Assembly (NCBI RefSeq): GCF_002858865.1
Contig: NZ_PJRR01000008.1
Span: forward strand, 62,001-126,000
Reading direction: 5' to 3'
Source: Caulobacter vibrioides
GTDB taxonomy: Bacteria; Pseudomonadota; Alphaproteobacteria; Caulobacterales; Caulobacteraceae
Length of the DNA stretch: 64,000 nt
The translations under genes and the position numbers were made by a program. Positions 27,797 through 39,673 of the stretch are shown in pieces (the stretch's first letter is position 1; the number at the start of each line of letters is the position of its first letter). The notes under the pieces were generated by a model that did not search any database, was not told where the DNA came from, and was given only the letters and a program-made list of their open reading frames with translations.

Positions 27797-29071
27797 ATGA
27801 CGATCTCGACCGACATCGCCAACACCATTATCGACCCCAAGGCCTATGCCGACGGCGACCGGATCGACCAGGCCTTCGCCCATCTGCGCCGCGAAGCGCC
27901 GCTGGCGGTCGCCCAGCCTGACGGCTTTGATCCGTTCTGGGTGGTCACGCGCCACGCCGACATCCTGGAGGTCGAGCGCCAGAATGAGCTGTTCCACAAC
28001 GGCGACCGCGCCACCGTCGTCACCACCATCGAGGCCGACAAGAAGGTGCGCGAGATGATGGGCGGGTCCCCTCACCTCGTCCGCTCGCTGGTGCAGATGG
28101 ATAACCCCGACCACTTCGCCTACCGCAAGATCACCCAAGGCGCGCTGCTGCCGCAGAACCTGCGGGCGCTGGAGGCTAGGATCCGCGAGATCGCCCGCGG
28201 CTTCGTCGACCGCATGGCCGAGCATGGCGACCGCTGCGACTTCGCCCGCGACGTGGCGTTCCTCTATCCGCTGCACGTCATCATGGAGGTGCTGGGCGTC
28301 CCCGAGAGCGACGAGCCCCGGATGCTGAAACTGACCCAGGAGCTGTTCGGCAACGCCGATCCGGACCTGAACCGCACCGGCAAGTCGGTGACCGACGTCG
28401 GCGAGGGCATCGACAGCATCCAGTCCGTGGTCATGGACTTCATGATGTACTTCAACGCCATCACCGAGGATCGCCGGGCCAATCCGCGCGACGACCTGGC
28501 CACCCTGATCGCCAACGGCAAGATCAACGGCGAGCCGATGGGGCACCTGGAGGCGATGAGCTACTACATCATCGCCGCCACAGCCGGCCACGACACCACC
28601 TCGTCGACCACCGCCGGCGCGCTGTGGGCGCTCGCCGAAAACCCCGACCAGTTCACCAAGGTCAAGGCCGATCCATCGCTGATCCCCGGCCTGATCGAAG
28701 AATCGATCCGCTGGGTCACCCCGGTGAAGCACTTCATGCGCACCGCCACCGCCGACGCCGAACTGGGCGGCCAGAAGATCGCCAAGGGCGACTGGATGAT
28801 GCTGTCCTATCCGTCCGGCAATCGCGACGAGGCGGTGTTCGAAGACCCCTTCACCTTCCGCGTCGACCGCACGCCCAACAAGCACGTCGCCTTCGGCTAC
28901 GGCGCCCACATCTGCCTTGGCCAACACCTGGCGCGCATGGAGATGCGGGTGCTGTGGGAGGAGCTCTTCGCCCGCCTCGATCATGTCGAGCTGGACGGCG
29001 CGCCCACCCGCATGGTCGCCAACTTCGTCTGCGGGCCCAAGTCCGTGCCGATCCGCTTCAAGATGCACTGA
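27797..29071 (+). CDS. Cytochrome P450 monooxygenase
   Basis: 424 residues, the class I bacterial type with no membrane anchor. The haem ligand is Cys373 in FGYGAHICLGQHLAR. The I-helix oxygen site is A263-G-H-D-T-T, and the K-helix ExxR is in EESIRW. ATG 27797 follows AGGAGG. It is divergent from tetR and followed 10 bases later by a rubredoxin gene, a probable electron carrier. The substrate is unknown; FadE- or alkane-linked hydroxylation are possibilities but not shown by sequence. Confidence 0.94.
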   Translation: MTISTDIANTIIDPKAYADGDRIDQAFAHLRREAPLAVAQPDGFDPFWVVTRHADILEVERQNELFHNGDRATVVTTIEADKKVREMMGGSPHLVRSLVQMDNPDHFAYRKITQGALLPQNLRALEARIREIARGFVDRMAEHGDRCDFARDVAFLYPLHVIMEVLGVPESDEPRMLKLTQELFGNADPDLNRTGKSVTDVGEGIDSIQSVVMDFMMYFNAITEDRRANPRDDLATLIANGKINGEPMGHLEAMSYYIIAATAGHDTTSSTTAGALWALAENPDQFTKVKADPSLIPGLIEESIRWVTPVKHFMRTATADAELGGQKIAKGDWMMLSYPSGNRDEAVFEDPFTFRVDRTPNKHVAFGYGAHICLGQHLARMEMRVLWEELFARLDHVELDGAPTRMVANFVCGPKSVPIRFKMH

Positions 29072-29081
29072 GGCGGCGGCG

Positions 29082-29261
29082 ATGAGCGCGGAACCCTTCA
29101 AGGTCTGGCAGTGCCGCACCTGCGGCTACATCTATGACGAGGAACAGGGCGACCCCGGCGAGGGTCTCGCGGCCGGCACCCGCTGGGCCGACATTCCCGC
29201 GGGGTGGCTGTGCCCGCTCTGCGGCACGCCGAAGTCGGATTTCGACATGATCGAGCTTTGA
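29082..29261 (+). CDS. Rubredoxin
   Basis: 59 residues. Two iron-binding loops, C11-R-T-C14-GY and C44-P-L-C47-G, hold one Fe(Cys)4 centre, and YIYDEEQGDPGEGLAAGTRW is the classic rubredoxin middle. It is a one-electron carrier in the cytosol. It starts 10 bases after the P450 stop, so the two are co-transcribed. P450s more often pair with 2Fe-2S or 3Fe-4S ferredoxins; a rubredoxin neighbour is uncommon and recalls alkane hydroxylase systems. No reductase is encoded nearby. Confidence 0.95.
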   Translation: MSAEPFKVWQCRTCGYIYDEEQGDPGEGLAAGTRWADIPAGWLCPLCGTPKSDFDMIEL

Positions 29262-29641
29262 GGGTCGACGGGGCGCTCCGGCGTAGGCGAAGCCGGTCTT
29301 TGGCCCTGTAAGCGGGCCTGTTGATGGTCTGGTTGAGTTGGGGAGCGAACCATGCTCCCTCTCCCAAAGGGAGAGGGTTGGGGTGAGGGGTTACGGTGTC
29401 TGACGGAGCGCCGGCACGCCGGATAGCCTCGTAACCCCTCACCCTCCCACCGCTTCGCGGCGGGCCCCTCCCTCTCCCTTTGGAAGAGGGATTCATATCC
29501 GCCCACGGTCGAAGTCCACCATCGGCATCCTGCCGACCACCGGACCTTAAGATCGTCACCGCCCGTCGGTTGACACCCGCCCTTATGGCGGGAACCTCTG
29601 GGTCAGCTGCCCGTGAGGCCCGAGCGGAAGGGAGACCGTCG
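29262..29641. other. Intergenic region with repeat, no gene
   Basis: 380 bases. It holds one family B inverted repeat (29356-29491) and no frame with recognisable sequence. The remaining 150 bases should contain the promoter of the DUF3291 gene; no boxes are convincing. Confidence 0.5.
29356..29491. repeat. Inverted repeat, family B copy 2
   Basis: CCCTCTCCCAAAGGGAGAGGG at the left mirrors CCTCTCCCTTTGGAAGAGG at the right. GTTACG-to-CGTAACCCCTCACC arms and a CGCTTCGCGGCGGG hairpin are shared with the copy at 26849-27079. Confidence 0.8.
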
Positions 29642-30127
29642 ATGAGCGCCAAGTTCCACTTGGCTCAGGTCAATGTCGGGCGGCTGAAGGCGCCGATCGA
29701 TCATCCGATGATCAAGGACTTCGCCGAGAACCTGGATCGCATCAATGCGCTCGCCGAGGCCTCGCCGGGCTTCGTCTGGCGCCTCACGGGCGAGGGCAAC
29801 AACGCCACGGACCTGGCGATCGACAGCGATCCGCTGTTCATCCCGAACCTGTCGGTCTGGAGCGACATCCCCTCGCTCGGCGCCTTCGTCTATCGCAGCG
29901 GCCACGTCGCGATCATGCGCCGCCGCCGCGAGTGGTTCGAGCATATGGACCTCTACATGGCGCTGTGGTGGGTCCGGGCCGGCCACACGCCCACCGTCGC
30001 GGAAGCCCTGGAGAAGCTGGCGCACCTGGAAGCCCACGGCCCGACGCCGACGGCCTTCACCTTCAAGGTCCCCTTCCCCGCCCCCGGCGGCGAGGCTGTG
30101 GCGCCTGAGCTGGATGAATGCGCGTAA
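29642..30127 (+). CDS. DUF3291 family protein
   Basis: 161 residues from ATG 29642. It carries the DUF3291 features AQVNVGRLKAPIDHPMIKDFAENLDRIN, SPGFVWRL and FEHMDLYMALWWV, a dimeric alpha-beta barrel of the sort seen in antibiotic-monooxygenase-like proteins. No cofactor motif is visible and no function is established. It is the last gene of the segment inserted between purS and purQ. Confidence 0.75.
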   Translation: MSAKFHLAQVNVGRLKAPIDHPMIKDFAENLDRINALAEASPGFVWRLTGEGNNATDLAIDSDPLFIPNLSVWSDIPSLGAFVYRSGHVAIMRRRREWFEHMDLYMALWWVRAGHTPTVAEALEKLAHLEAHGPTPTAFTFKVPFPAPGGEAVAPELDECA

Positions 30128-30135
30128 GTCGCCAG

Positions 30136-30273
30136 AGCGCCCCCTCCGTCACGATGCTTATCCGCATCGCGACACCTCCCCCGTTGCACGGGTGAGGAGG
30201 ACGGTCCTTTCTCCTGCCCCGCTTGCGGGGGAGGTGGCGCGGCGCCGATAGGCGACGTGACGGAGGGGGCGCT
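30136..30273. repeat. Inverted repeat with perfect 17-base arms
   Basis: AGCGCCCCCTCCGTCAC (30136-30152) pairs perfectly with GTGACGGAGGGGGCGCT (30257-30273). GATGC/GCATC-type inner hairpins lie inside. It separates DUF3291 from purQ. Confidence 0.85.
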
Positions 30274-30326
30274 TTAAAGCGCTCGCCCCCTGACATCCCG
30301 CCCGAACGGTGCTACACGCCCGCGCC

Positions 30327-30989
30327 ATGAAAGCCGCCGTCATCGTTTTTCCGGGTTCGAACTGCGATCGTGACTGCAAGGTCGCCATCGAGCGCTCCGC
30401 TGGGGCGCGTGTCGAAATGGTCTGGCACCAGGAGACGGCGCTGCCGGACGACCTGGACCTGATCGTCCTGCCCGGCGGTTTCTCGTACGGCGACTATCTG
30501 CGCTGCGGCGCCATGGCCGCCCAGAGCCCGGTTATGAAAGAGGTCGTCTCGGCCGCCGGCAAGGGCGTGGCCGTGGTCGGCATCTGTAACGGCTTCCAGG
30601 TGCTGACCGAGGTTGGCCTGCTGCCCGGCGCCCTGCTGCGCAACGCGGGCCTCAAATATGTCTGCAAGCCGGTCGAGCTGGACATCGTCAACGGCCAGAC
30701 CCGCTTTACGGCGGGCTATGGCGAGCAGCGTCAGGCGGTGATGACCGTCGGCAATGGCGAGGGCAACTACTTCGCCGACGAAGAGACCCTCGACCGTCTC
30801 GAGGGCGAAGGCCAGGTGGTGTTCCGCTACAAGGAAAACCCCAACGGCTCGGCCCGCGACATCGCCGGCATCGTCAACAAGGGCGGCAACGTCCTGGGCC
30901 TGATGCCCCACCCCGACCGCGCCTTCGACGCCGATCTGGGCTCCGAAGACGGCGCGGTGCTGTTCCGCAGCATCTTCCAGAGCGCTTAG
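30327..30989 (+). CDS. purQ: FGAM synthase glutaminase subunit PurQ
   Basis: 220 residues from ATG 30327. Class I glutamine amidotransferase: nucleophile Cys87 in GICNGFQVL, with the His/Glu pair in [10 protein letters not shown] near the C-terminus. It supplies ammonia to PurL for formation of formylglycinamidine ribonucleotide. A start six codons earlier (30309) lacks support. purL lies about 1 kb downstream, behind two small genes. Confidence 0.95.
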
Positions 30990-31062
30990 TCGCTCCGCCC
31001 CTAGATCGCGCGGGCGACACCCCAAGCATCCTCGCACCGCTGGTCGGCGCGATAGACGAAAA

Positions 31063-31092
31063 GGGCCGGCGGATTGACCGCCGGCCCCTTCT
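31063..31092. terminator. Bidirectional hairpin terminator
   Basis: GGGCCGGCGG (31063-31072) pairs perfectly with CCGCCGGCCC (31078-31087) around ATTGA, followed by CTTCT. It lies between purQ and the convergent small gene at 31095-31286. Confidence 0.7.
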
Positions 31093-31094
31093 CG

Positions 31095-31286
31095 TTAGCG
31101 GCCGCCGGGCTTAGCCGCGTCCTTGCCAACGGCGTCCGGGCTGGGCGCCGTCTTGCCGGGAGCCACCTCGGCGCCGGGCTTGAGCCCCTGCTCGGCTTGG
31201 CGCTCGCCGGTCTTCTGTTGCTGGTCGGGCGCCTTGCGGTGCTGGTCGTTCGGTTGTTGTTGCGGGGTATGGGTCGGTTCGGCCAT
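31095..31286 (-). CDS. Small hydrophilic low-complexity protein
   Basis: 63 residues, rich in Gln, Lys, Pro and Glu (a run of Q in the first 12 residues; GLKPGAEVAPGKTAPSPDAVGKD later). No hydrophobic segment, so cytosolic and probably disordered. The stop lies three bases from a good terminator and the frame has no competing gene, which supports its reality. No family recognised. Confidence 0.45.
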   Translation of the reverse strand: MAEPTHTPQQQPNDQHRKAPDQQQKTGERQAEQGLKPGAEVAPGKTAPSPDAVGKDAAKPGGR

Positions 31287-31641
31287 CGGACTTGTCCTTG
31301 CTGCTGACCGCGCGCTATCGACGCGGACAGGGAAAGAACGGCTCCGGGCGCTGCCTGTTCCTCCGAACAGGCCACTTAACTGCGGTTAAGCTTCAGAATT
31401 TTCGTGATTTTTTCGATCACCCACCCCTTTATGCAAGGCGCGTCCGCCCTGCGGCCCGTCGGCGCGCCCTGCCCCTCTCTCCAAGGCAAAGCTTCGCCTT
31501 ACACGGGACAATCAGGGTTAACTCGCACCGCCTGAGGGAGATGTGTGGAACAAAAGTTCCCCCTCAGCGACACCTAGCGCCCAGAAAAAGAAACGGAAGG
31601 CTGCGGCGGGAGCCTTCCCCGACACGCAGGGTTAAAACACG
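31287..31641. other. Intergenic region with hairpins
   Basis: 355 bases without a convincing gene. It contains CTTAAC/GTTAAG (31375-31390), AAGGC/GCCTT near 31480-31500 and the bulged hairpin 31532-31567. It should carry the promoters of both flanking small genes. Confidence 0.5.
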
Positions 31642-31965
31642 ATGGCCGATCCCGAAGTTCGGTTTCCCGAAACCTATGTCAGCGGCGTGCCCGTCTGGGC
31701 CCGGCGCCGAAAGCGCTCGGGTTTGCATCCGATCATGAGCACGCTCGTCCTGCTGCTGGCGCTGTTCGGCGCCGTGGTGATCGGCGTCTCCTTGCGTATG
31801 GGATCGGTCGAAAAGGGCGGCGTGGTCATTGATGGCTGGATCGCCTTCGCGCACCAACAGGCCAAGGCGACCTTCGGCGAGCTGTCTGGCGAGCCGGCCA
31901 AGGTCGAGACGCCGGACACGATGGACGAGCCCCCCGTCGGCCAGTCGGGTCGCAAAGGCGGCTGA
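31642..31965 (+). CDS. Small single-pass membrane protein
   Basis: 107 residues. A positively charged patch ARRRKR (about 20-26) precedes one hydrophobic helix (about 33-53), giving N-in topology. The C-terminal 50 residues are acidic and Pro-rich. No family recognised. It lies 66 bases before purL on the same strand and could be co-transcribed with it. Confidence 0.55.
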   Translation: MADPEVRFPETYVSGVPVWARRRKRSGLHPIMSTLVLLLALFGAVVIGVSLRMGSVEKGGVVIDGWIAFAHQQAKATFGELSGEPAKVETPDTMDEPPVGQSGRKGG

Positions 31966-32031
31966 TAATCCCGTCACGACCTGGTCCTCGCCGGTGGCGG
32001 AATCCCTGGTAGCGCGCTAGAACGCGCCCCC

Positions 32032-34251
<2,220 letters not shown>

Positions 34252-34279
34252 GGGTTTACCCCCTGAGCGCGCGGCCTGT

Positions 34280-36193
34280 TCAGGCCGCGTGCGACCTTCC
34301 TGACCATCGCGCGACCGCCTCCAGCAGCTTGGCGGGGCTGATCGGCTTGCCCAGGTGGTCGTCCATGCCGGCGGCCATACAGTTGGCGACCTGTTCAGGC
34401 AGGACATTGGCGGTCATGGCGATGATCGGCGTCGAGGCGCCGCGGGCGCCTTCCATGGCGCGGATCTCGCGGGTTGCGGTCAGGCCATCCATCATCGGCA
34501 TCTGCACGTCCATCAGCACCAGATCGTAATGCCCCTGGCGCATGGCCTCCACACCCGCGACGCCGTCATTAGCGGTCTCAATGGCGACGCCGAAGGGCTC
34601 TAGAATGGCGCAGATCAGCTCGCGATTGACCGCATTGTCCTCGACCAGCAGCAGCCGTACGCCCGCATCGGCGTCAAGGGGCGAGGTTTCCACAGCCTCC
34701 TGGGTCGGCAGGTCAGCCAGCGGGCCGCGCACCTCGAACCAGAAGGTCGAGCCCTGGCCCTCGACGCTGTCGACGCCGATACGGCCGTCCATCCGCTCGA
34801 TGATCCGCCGCGAGATGGCGAGACCCAGACCCGTGCCGCCAAAACGTCGCGAGACGGCGGCGTCAGCCTGGGAGAACCGGTCGAAGATGTTCTCGCGATG
34901 CTCTGGCGCAATACCGATGCCCGTGTCGGTGACCTCGCCACGCAGCACGGCCTGATCGCCGTCGATCGTCTGGCGCAGGGCGACCGTGATGGCGCCGTGC
35001 GACGTGAACTTCACCGCATTGGACAGGAAGTTCAGCAGCACTTGGCTCAACCGTGGCCCATCGAGGTTCATCGGCTTGAGGCCCCGAGGGGCGCGCACCT
35101 CGACCGCCAGACCCTTGGCCTCGGCGCGTTCAGCCACAAGGCCCGCGCAGGACGACGCCATGGCGGCGGGATCGAACGGCGCAGGATCCAGTTCCAGCCC
35201 CCCCGCCTCAAGGCGGGAGAAGTCCAGCACATCGTTGACCACGCTGAGCAGGGTGTTGCTGGCGTCCAGGATATGGCCGACCTGACGGGCGGCGATCTTG
35301 TTGAGATTGCGCGAGCGACGCAGCACCTCGGCAAAGCCGATGATCGCCGTCAGCGGGGTGCGCAGCTCGTGGGTCATGTTGGCCAGGAAATCGGACTTGG
35401 CCGCCGACGCCGCCTCGGCCATTTGCAGGGCCTTGGCGATGTCCAGTTCAAGGCGCTTACGCTCGGTGATATCGCGCGAGGTGACCAGCAGAATGCCCGA
35501 CCCGTCGCCCAGCAGAGAGTAGGTGCTTTCGACCCAGATCCGCGAGCCATCCTTACACAGGCTCTCGTAGTCGGCGCTGACCGGCTCACCGCCCGGTTCA
35601 AGGCTGCGGATGATGCCCTGCACCCGCCTGAAGTCAGCCTCGCCCACCAAGGCCGCGGGAGGCAGGGCCATGAACTCCTCAAGCGTATAACCCGTGATGC
35701 GCTCGATGCTGGGCGAGCTGTAGAGCCGCTCGCCCAGGGGGGACCAAAGGGCGACATGGTCGGTCAGATTGTCGCCCAGCAGGCGGTAGAGGCGATCGAC
35801 CTCGCGATACTTGGCGAGCGCGACCTCAGCGTCCTCGATGGCGTCCTGCTTGGCGTCGAGACTGGCCTTGAGCTCGGCGTGCATGGTTTCGAGGCGCAGG
35901 CGCTGGCCTGCCAGCCAGTACGACAGAGGCGCGGCGATGATGGTCGAGATAACCAGCGTGGCTATCGGAACATAGGCCGCAGGCTCGTTCAGCAGCAGGA
36001 TCGTGACGATGTAGTCCATCGCCATGGCGACGCCCACAATGAGGCAGACCGCGGGAACGGCTCTGAGGATCCGGACTCTGATGGCGGCCGGGTTGATCGC
36101 GGGGCTCCTGAGGTCGTCGGAATCACGATGACGCCCCAAGAGTAGGGACAGATGTCCCCCCCAGCCAGAGCGGAGACAATCCGTCGCGGCCAA
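34280..36193 (-). CDS. Hybrid histidine kinase (2 TM, PAS, HisKA, HATPase, REC)
   Basis: 637 residues from TTG 36193; the start is uncertain because no ATG precedes the membrane helices. Two hydrophobic helices (about 42-62 and 70-92), a coiled linker, PAS (about 135-245), HisKA with His275 in NMTHELRTPL, HATPase_c (NAVKFT, DTGIGIA, GGTGLGL) and a C-terminal receiver with acceptor Asp562 (LVLMDVQMPMMDG). Such kinases pass phosphate through the receiver to a phosphotransfer protein or accept it in reverse. No response regulator gene adjoins it. A short GCGGCCTG/CAGGCCGC hairpin spans its stop codon. Confidence 0.9.
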   Translation of the reverse strand: MAATDCLRSGWGGHLSLLLGRHRDSDDLRSPAINPAAIRVRILRAVPAVCLIVGVAMAMDYIVTILLLNEPAAYVPIATLVISTIIAAPLSYWLAGQRLRLETMHAELKASLDAKQDAIEDAEVALAKYREVDRLYRLLGDNLTDHVALWSPLGERLYSSPSIERITGYTLEEFMALPPAALVGEADFRRVQGIIRSLEPGGEPVSADYESLCKDGSRIWVESTYSLLGDGSGILLVTSRDITERKRLELDIAKALQMAEAASAAKSDFLANMTHELRTPLTAIIGFAEVLRRSRNLNKIAARQVGHILDASNTLLSVVNDVLDFSRLEAGGLELDPAPFDPAAMASSCAGLVAERAEAKGLAVEVRAPRGLKPMNLDGPRLSQVLLNFLSNAVKFTSHGAITVALRQTIDGDQAVLRGEVTDTGIGIAPEHRENIFDRFSQADAAVSRRFGGTGLGLAISRRIIERMDGRIGVDSVEGQGSTFWFEVRGPLADLPTQEAVETSPLDADAGVRLLLVEDNAVNRELICAILEPFGVAIETANDGVAGVEAMRQGHYDLVLMDVQMPMMDGLTATREIRAMEGARGASTPIIAMTANVLPEQVANCMAAGMDDHLGKPISPAKLLEAVARWSGRSHAA

Positions 36194-36216
36194 GATCGTG
36201 GCCGAAAACAGCTAAA

Positions 36217-37146
36217 TCAGCGGCCAGCGCTCTTGGCGACATCGTCCAGCGAGGCGTCCAGCGCCCGGCTGGCCTGCACCACCGTGGTCACCGAACGCTT
36301 GAAGAAGTCCTGCGGGATCGTCGCGAAGTCATCGCTCGGGCGGTGGTACTCGGGGTGATCCTCGACCCCGAAATAGACCCACGGCACACCCTTCTCGCCG
36401 AAGGCGTAGTGGTCTGACTGCGTGGTCCAGTTGTTCTGGGGTCCGTCGGCGTCGGTGTCATGACCCAATTTCAGCGCTACCGGCGCGGTCGCGGCGACGC
36501 GCTCTAGGATCGGACGCAGGACCGGGAACGGCGACGCGCCGGCGACGAAGAGTTCGTTCTTCGTGTTCTTGCTGAGCATGTCGAAATTGATGTTCAGCGC
36601 GATCGACTCCCGGGGAACCGGGGGCGCGGCCATGAAGGCCCGCGCGCCGCGCAGTCCGCTCTCCTCGGCGTCGACCACCGCGAAGAGGACATCGTGCTTG
36701 GGGCGCTTGGCCTTGAAGGCCTCGGCCACCGCCAGCAAACCCGCAACGCCGGACGCATTGTCGTCAGCGCCGTTGTAGATCTCGCCGTTGCGGACGCCCA
36801 GATGGTCGTAGTGGGCGGTGACCACCATGACCTTGCCAGGCTTGGTCCCCTTGATCCGGGCGATCAGATTCACGCCCTGCACGGTCGAGCCGTCTCGCTT
36901 GGAGAAGCTGAAGCCATGCTCAAACCGGTCGCCGACCGGCGCCAGCCCAATCTCGGCGAACCGCGAGAGAATGTAGGCGCGCGATTTTTCCGAGCCGGGC
37001 GTGGCCACGCCCCGCCCCTGCATATCGTCAGCCGAGAGGATACGGACATCGTCGAGCGCCTTGTCGCCAGGGCCAGCAAAGGCCGGGGACGCGAGCGTCA
37101 GGAAGACAGCGGCGAACAGACTCAAGGAACGGCGAGAAGCGATCAT
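36217..37146 (-). CDS. Exported M28-family zinc aminopeptidase
   Basis: 309 residues from ATG 37146, giving a Sec signal peptide (MIASRRSLSLFAAVFLTLA, cleavage near PAFA-G); a longer frame to 37182 would displace it. Zinc ligands of the M28 family are visible in TAHYDHLG, GADDNASGVAG, DAEESGLRG and the C-terminal EYHRPSDD. It should cleave N-terminal residues in the periplasm. It is divergent from bolA and lies next to the hybrid kinase gene. Confidence 0.88.
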   Translation of the reverse strand: MIASRRSLSLFAAVFLTLASPAFAGPGDKALDDVRILSADDMQGRGVATPGSEKSRAYILSRFAEIGLAPVGDRFEHGFSFSKRDGSTVQGVNLIARIKGTKPGKVMVVTAHYDHLGVRNGEIYNGADDNASGVAGLLAVAEAFKAKRPKHDVLFAVVDAEESGLRGARAFMAAPPVPRESIALNINFDMLSKNTKNELFVAGASPFPVLRPILERVAATAPVALKLGHDTDADGPQNNWTTQSDHYAFGEKGVPWVYFGVEDHPEYHRPSDDFATIPQDFFKRSVTTVVQASRALDASLDDVAKSAGR

Positions 37147-37311
37147 GGGCGCTACATGGCCCGGAGCGGGCGCCACATTCAATTAATTCTCGGTCATAAC
37201 GATGAGTGGTTTTATAACTAGGGTTGTAACCTGTGGGCCCGGGGTATGGCCGTTTTTAAGGAATCCCGGTCACATAGGTCGTTGAAGGATCGGAGTAGCT
37301 GACCCGTGCCC

Positions 37312-38446
<1,135 letters not shown>

Positions 38447-38495
38447 CCCCGGCGCGCGCGGCGCCTAGCTGACAGAAGTCTCCTAGGATACCGAC

Positions 38496-38837
38496 ATGAC
38501 CGACGCCGCCGCCTCCCCCGCCCTGGACTTCATCGCCAAGACCGTCGCCGATCACCCGGTGGTGGTGTTCATGAAGGGCGTGCCGGATCAGCCGCGCTGC
38601 GGCTTCTCGTCGGTGGTGGTGCAGATCCTGGATCACCTGGGCGTCGAGTTCGTCGGCGTCGACGTCCTGCAAGACGAAGACCTGCGCCAGGGCGTCAAGA
38701 CCTTCACCGACTGGCCGACCATTCCCCAGCTCTACGTCAAGGGCGAGTTCATCGGCGGCAGCGACATCGTCCGCGAGATGTTCCAGTCGGGCGAGCTGAA
38801 GACCTTCCTGACTGAACAGGGCTTGATCGCCGCCTAA
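38496..38837 (+). CDS. grxD: Monothiol glutaredoxin, Grx4 (CGFS) type
   Basis: 113 residues. Active-site C35-G-F-S, with FMKGVPDQPRCGFSS and WPTIPQLYVKGEFIGGSDI, the full Grx4 signature. It binds a glutathione-ligated 2Fe-2S cluster and shuttles it to target proteins, usually with BolA, whose gene is just upstream. ATG 38496 sits 49 bases after the AKR-like gene, so the three form one operon. Confidence 0.95.
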   Translation: MTDAAASPALDFIAKTVADHPVVVFMKGVPDQPRCGFSSVVVQILDHLGVEFVGVDVLQDEDLRQGVKTFTDWPTIPQLYVKGEFIGGSDIVREMFQSGELKTFLTEQGLIAA

Positions 38838-38853
38838 AGGCGGCCGTCTCGGC

Positions 38854-39273
38854 ATGAGCCGCCTGTTCGTCCCGCCGTCGGACGCCTACACCCTGACCTT
38901 CACGCCCAAGGCGTCGGACATCGACGCCAACGGCCATGTCAACAACGTGGTCTATCTTGGCTGGGCGCAGGATCTGGCCATCACCCATTGGGACGCCTGG
39001 ACCACGCCGGAGGAGCGCGCGCCCTGGAGCTGGGTCGCGCGCCGGCACGAGGTCGACTATCGCCGCGAGCTTCTGCCCGGTGAAGTCGCTACGGGATACA
39101 CGTGGGTGGGCGAGCTTAAGGGTCCGCGCTTCGAACGCTATATCCGCATCGATGGGCCCGACGGCGAGATGTGCGCCCAGGTCCGCACCGACTGGGTGCT
39201 GATCGACATCGCCGCCAAGCGACCCGCCCGCGTGCTGCCCTGGATGATCGAGCGCTTCACGCCGAAAGGCTGA
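38854..39273 (+). CDS. 4HBT/hot-dog acyl-CoA thioesterase
   Basis: 139 residues of single hot-dog fold. The N-terminal part contains SDIDANGHVNNVVYLGWAQD, the catalytic Asp/Asn-x-His-x-N region of YbgC/FadM-type thioesterases. HEVDYRRELLPGE follows. It hydrolyses a cytosolic acyl-CoA of unknown chain. It lies 16 bases after grxD, so it may be part of the same transcript. Confidence 0.82.
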   Translation: MSRLFVPPSDAYTLTFTPKASDIDANGHVNNVVYLGWAQDLAITHWDAWTTPEERAPWSWVARRHEVDYRRELLPGEVATGYTWVGELKGPRFERYIRIDGPDGEMCAQVRTDWVLIDIAAKRPARVLPWMIERFTPKG

Positions 39274-39343
39274 AGTAGACGCCGCAAGCCTCCCGCCCCG
39301 CTTGCGGGGGAGGGCTCACGCTCGTCGAATATCTCAAATCGAC

Positions 39344-39473
39344 CGACCTCCCCGGCGAATGCCGGGGCCCAGATTCATCCGGAGAGGTTTGGGCTGACGC
39401 GCCATCGGGACCAGCCAAGATCGTTCACGCTTGTGGGTTCGATCTGGATCCCGGCATTCGCCGGGAAGGTCGG
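39344..39473. repeat. Intergenic inverted repeat, CGACCT..CCGGCGAATGCC type
   Basis: CGACCTCCCCGGCGAATGCC on the left mirrors GGCATTCGCCGGGAAGGTCG on the right, around a loop of about 90 bases. Confidence 0.8.
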
Positions 39474-39525
39474 GTTTCTGGAGGGGCTAGAGGCTGTTAC
39501 CGACCCTAGCGGGACGCCCGGCGCC

Positions 39526-39632
39526 GTGCGTCCTTCGAGGCGCGCTCAGGAGCGCGCACCTCAGGATGAGGTGTTCAGCAAAGCCGTCCTCATCCTGAGG
39601 TGCGAGCCGCAGGCGAGCCTCGAAGGACGCAC
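39526..39632. repeat. Intergenic inverted repeat, GTGCGTCCTTCGAGG type
   Basis: GTGCGTCCTTCGAGG (39526-39540) pairs with CCTCGAAGGACGCAC (39618-39632). Inner arms CTCAGGATGAGG and CCTCATCCTGAG also pair. Confidence 0.85.
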
Positions 39633-39673
39633 CGAGCCCCCGTCTGGGAGCGCCTCAGAACCTCTCCGCGCGT

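Larger units (their letters stand above)
39274..39673. other. Intergenic block of two repeats
   Basis: 400 bases with no gene. Two inverted-repeat elements (39344-39473 and 39526-39632) and a small CCCGCTTGCGGGGG hairpin near 39297-39312 fill most of it. Confidence 0.6.

Noticed and set aside
31547..31572. GGAAC at 31547 as a -35 of an ECF (SigT) promoter
   Set aside because: The expected CGTT at the right spacing is absent (CGAC instead) and GGAAC is part of a hairpin.
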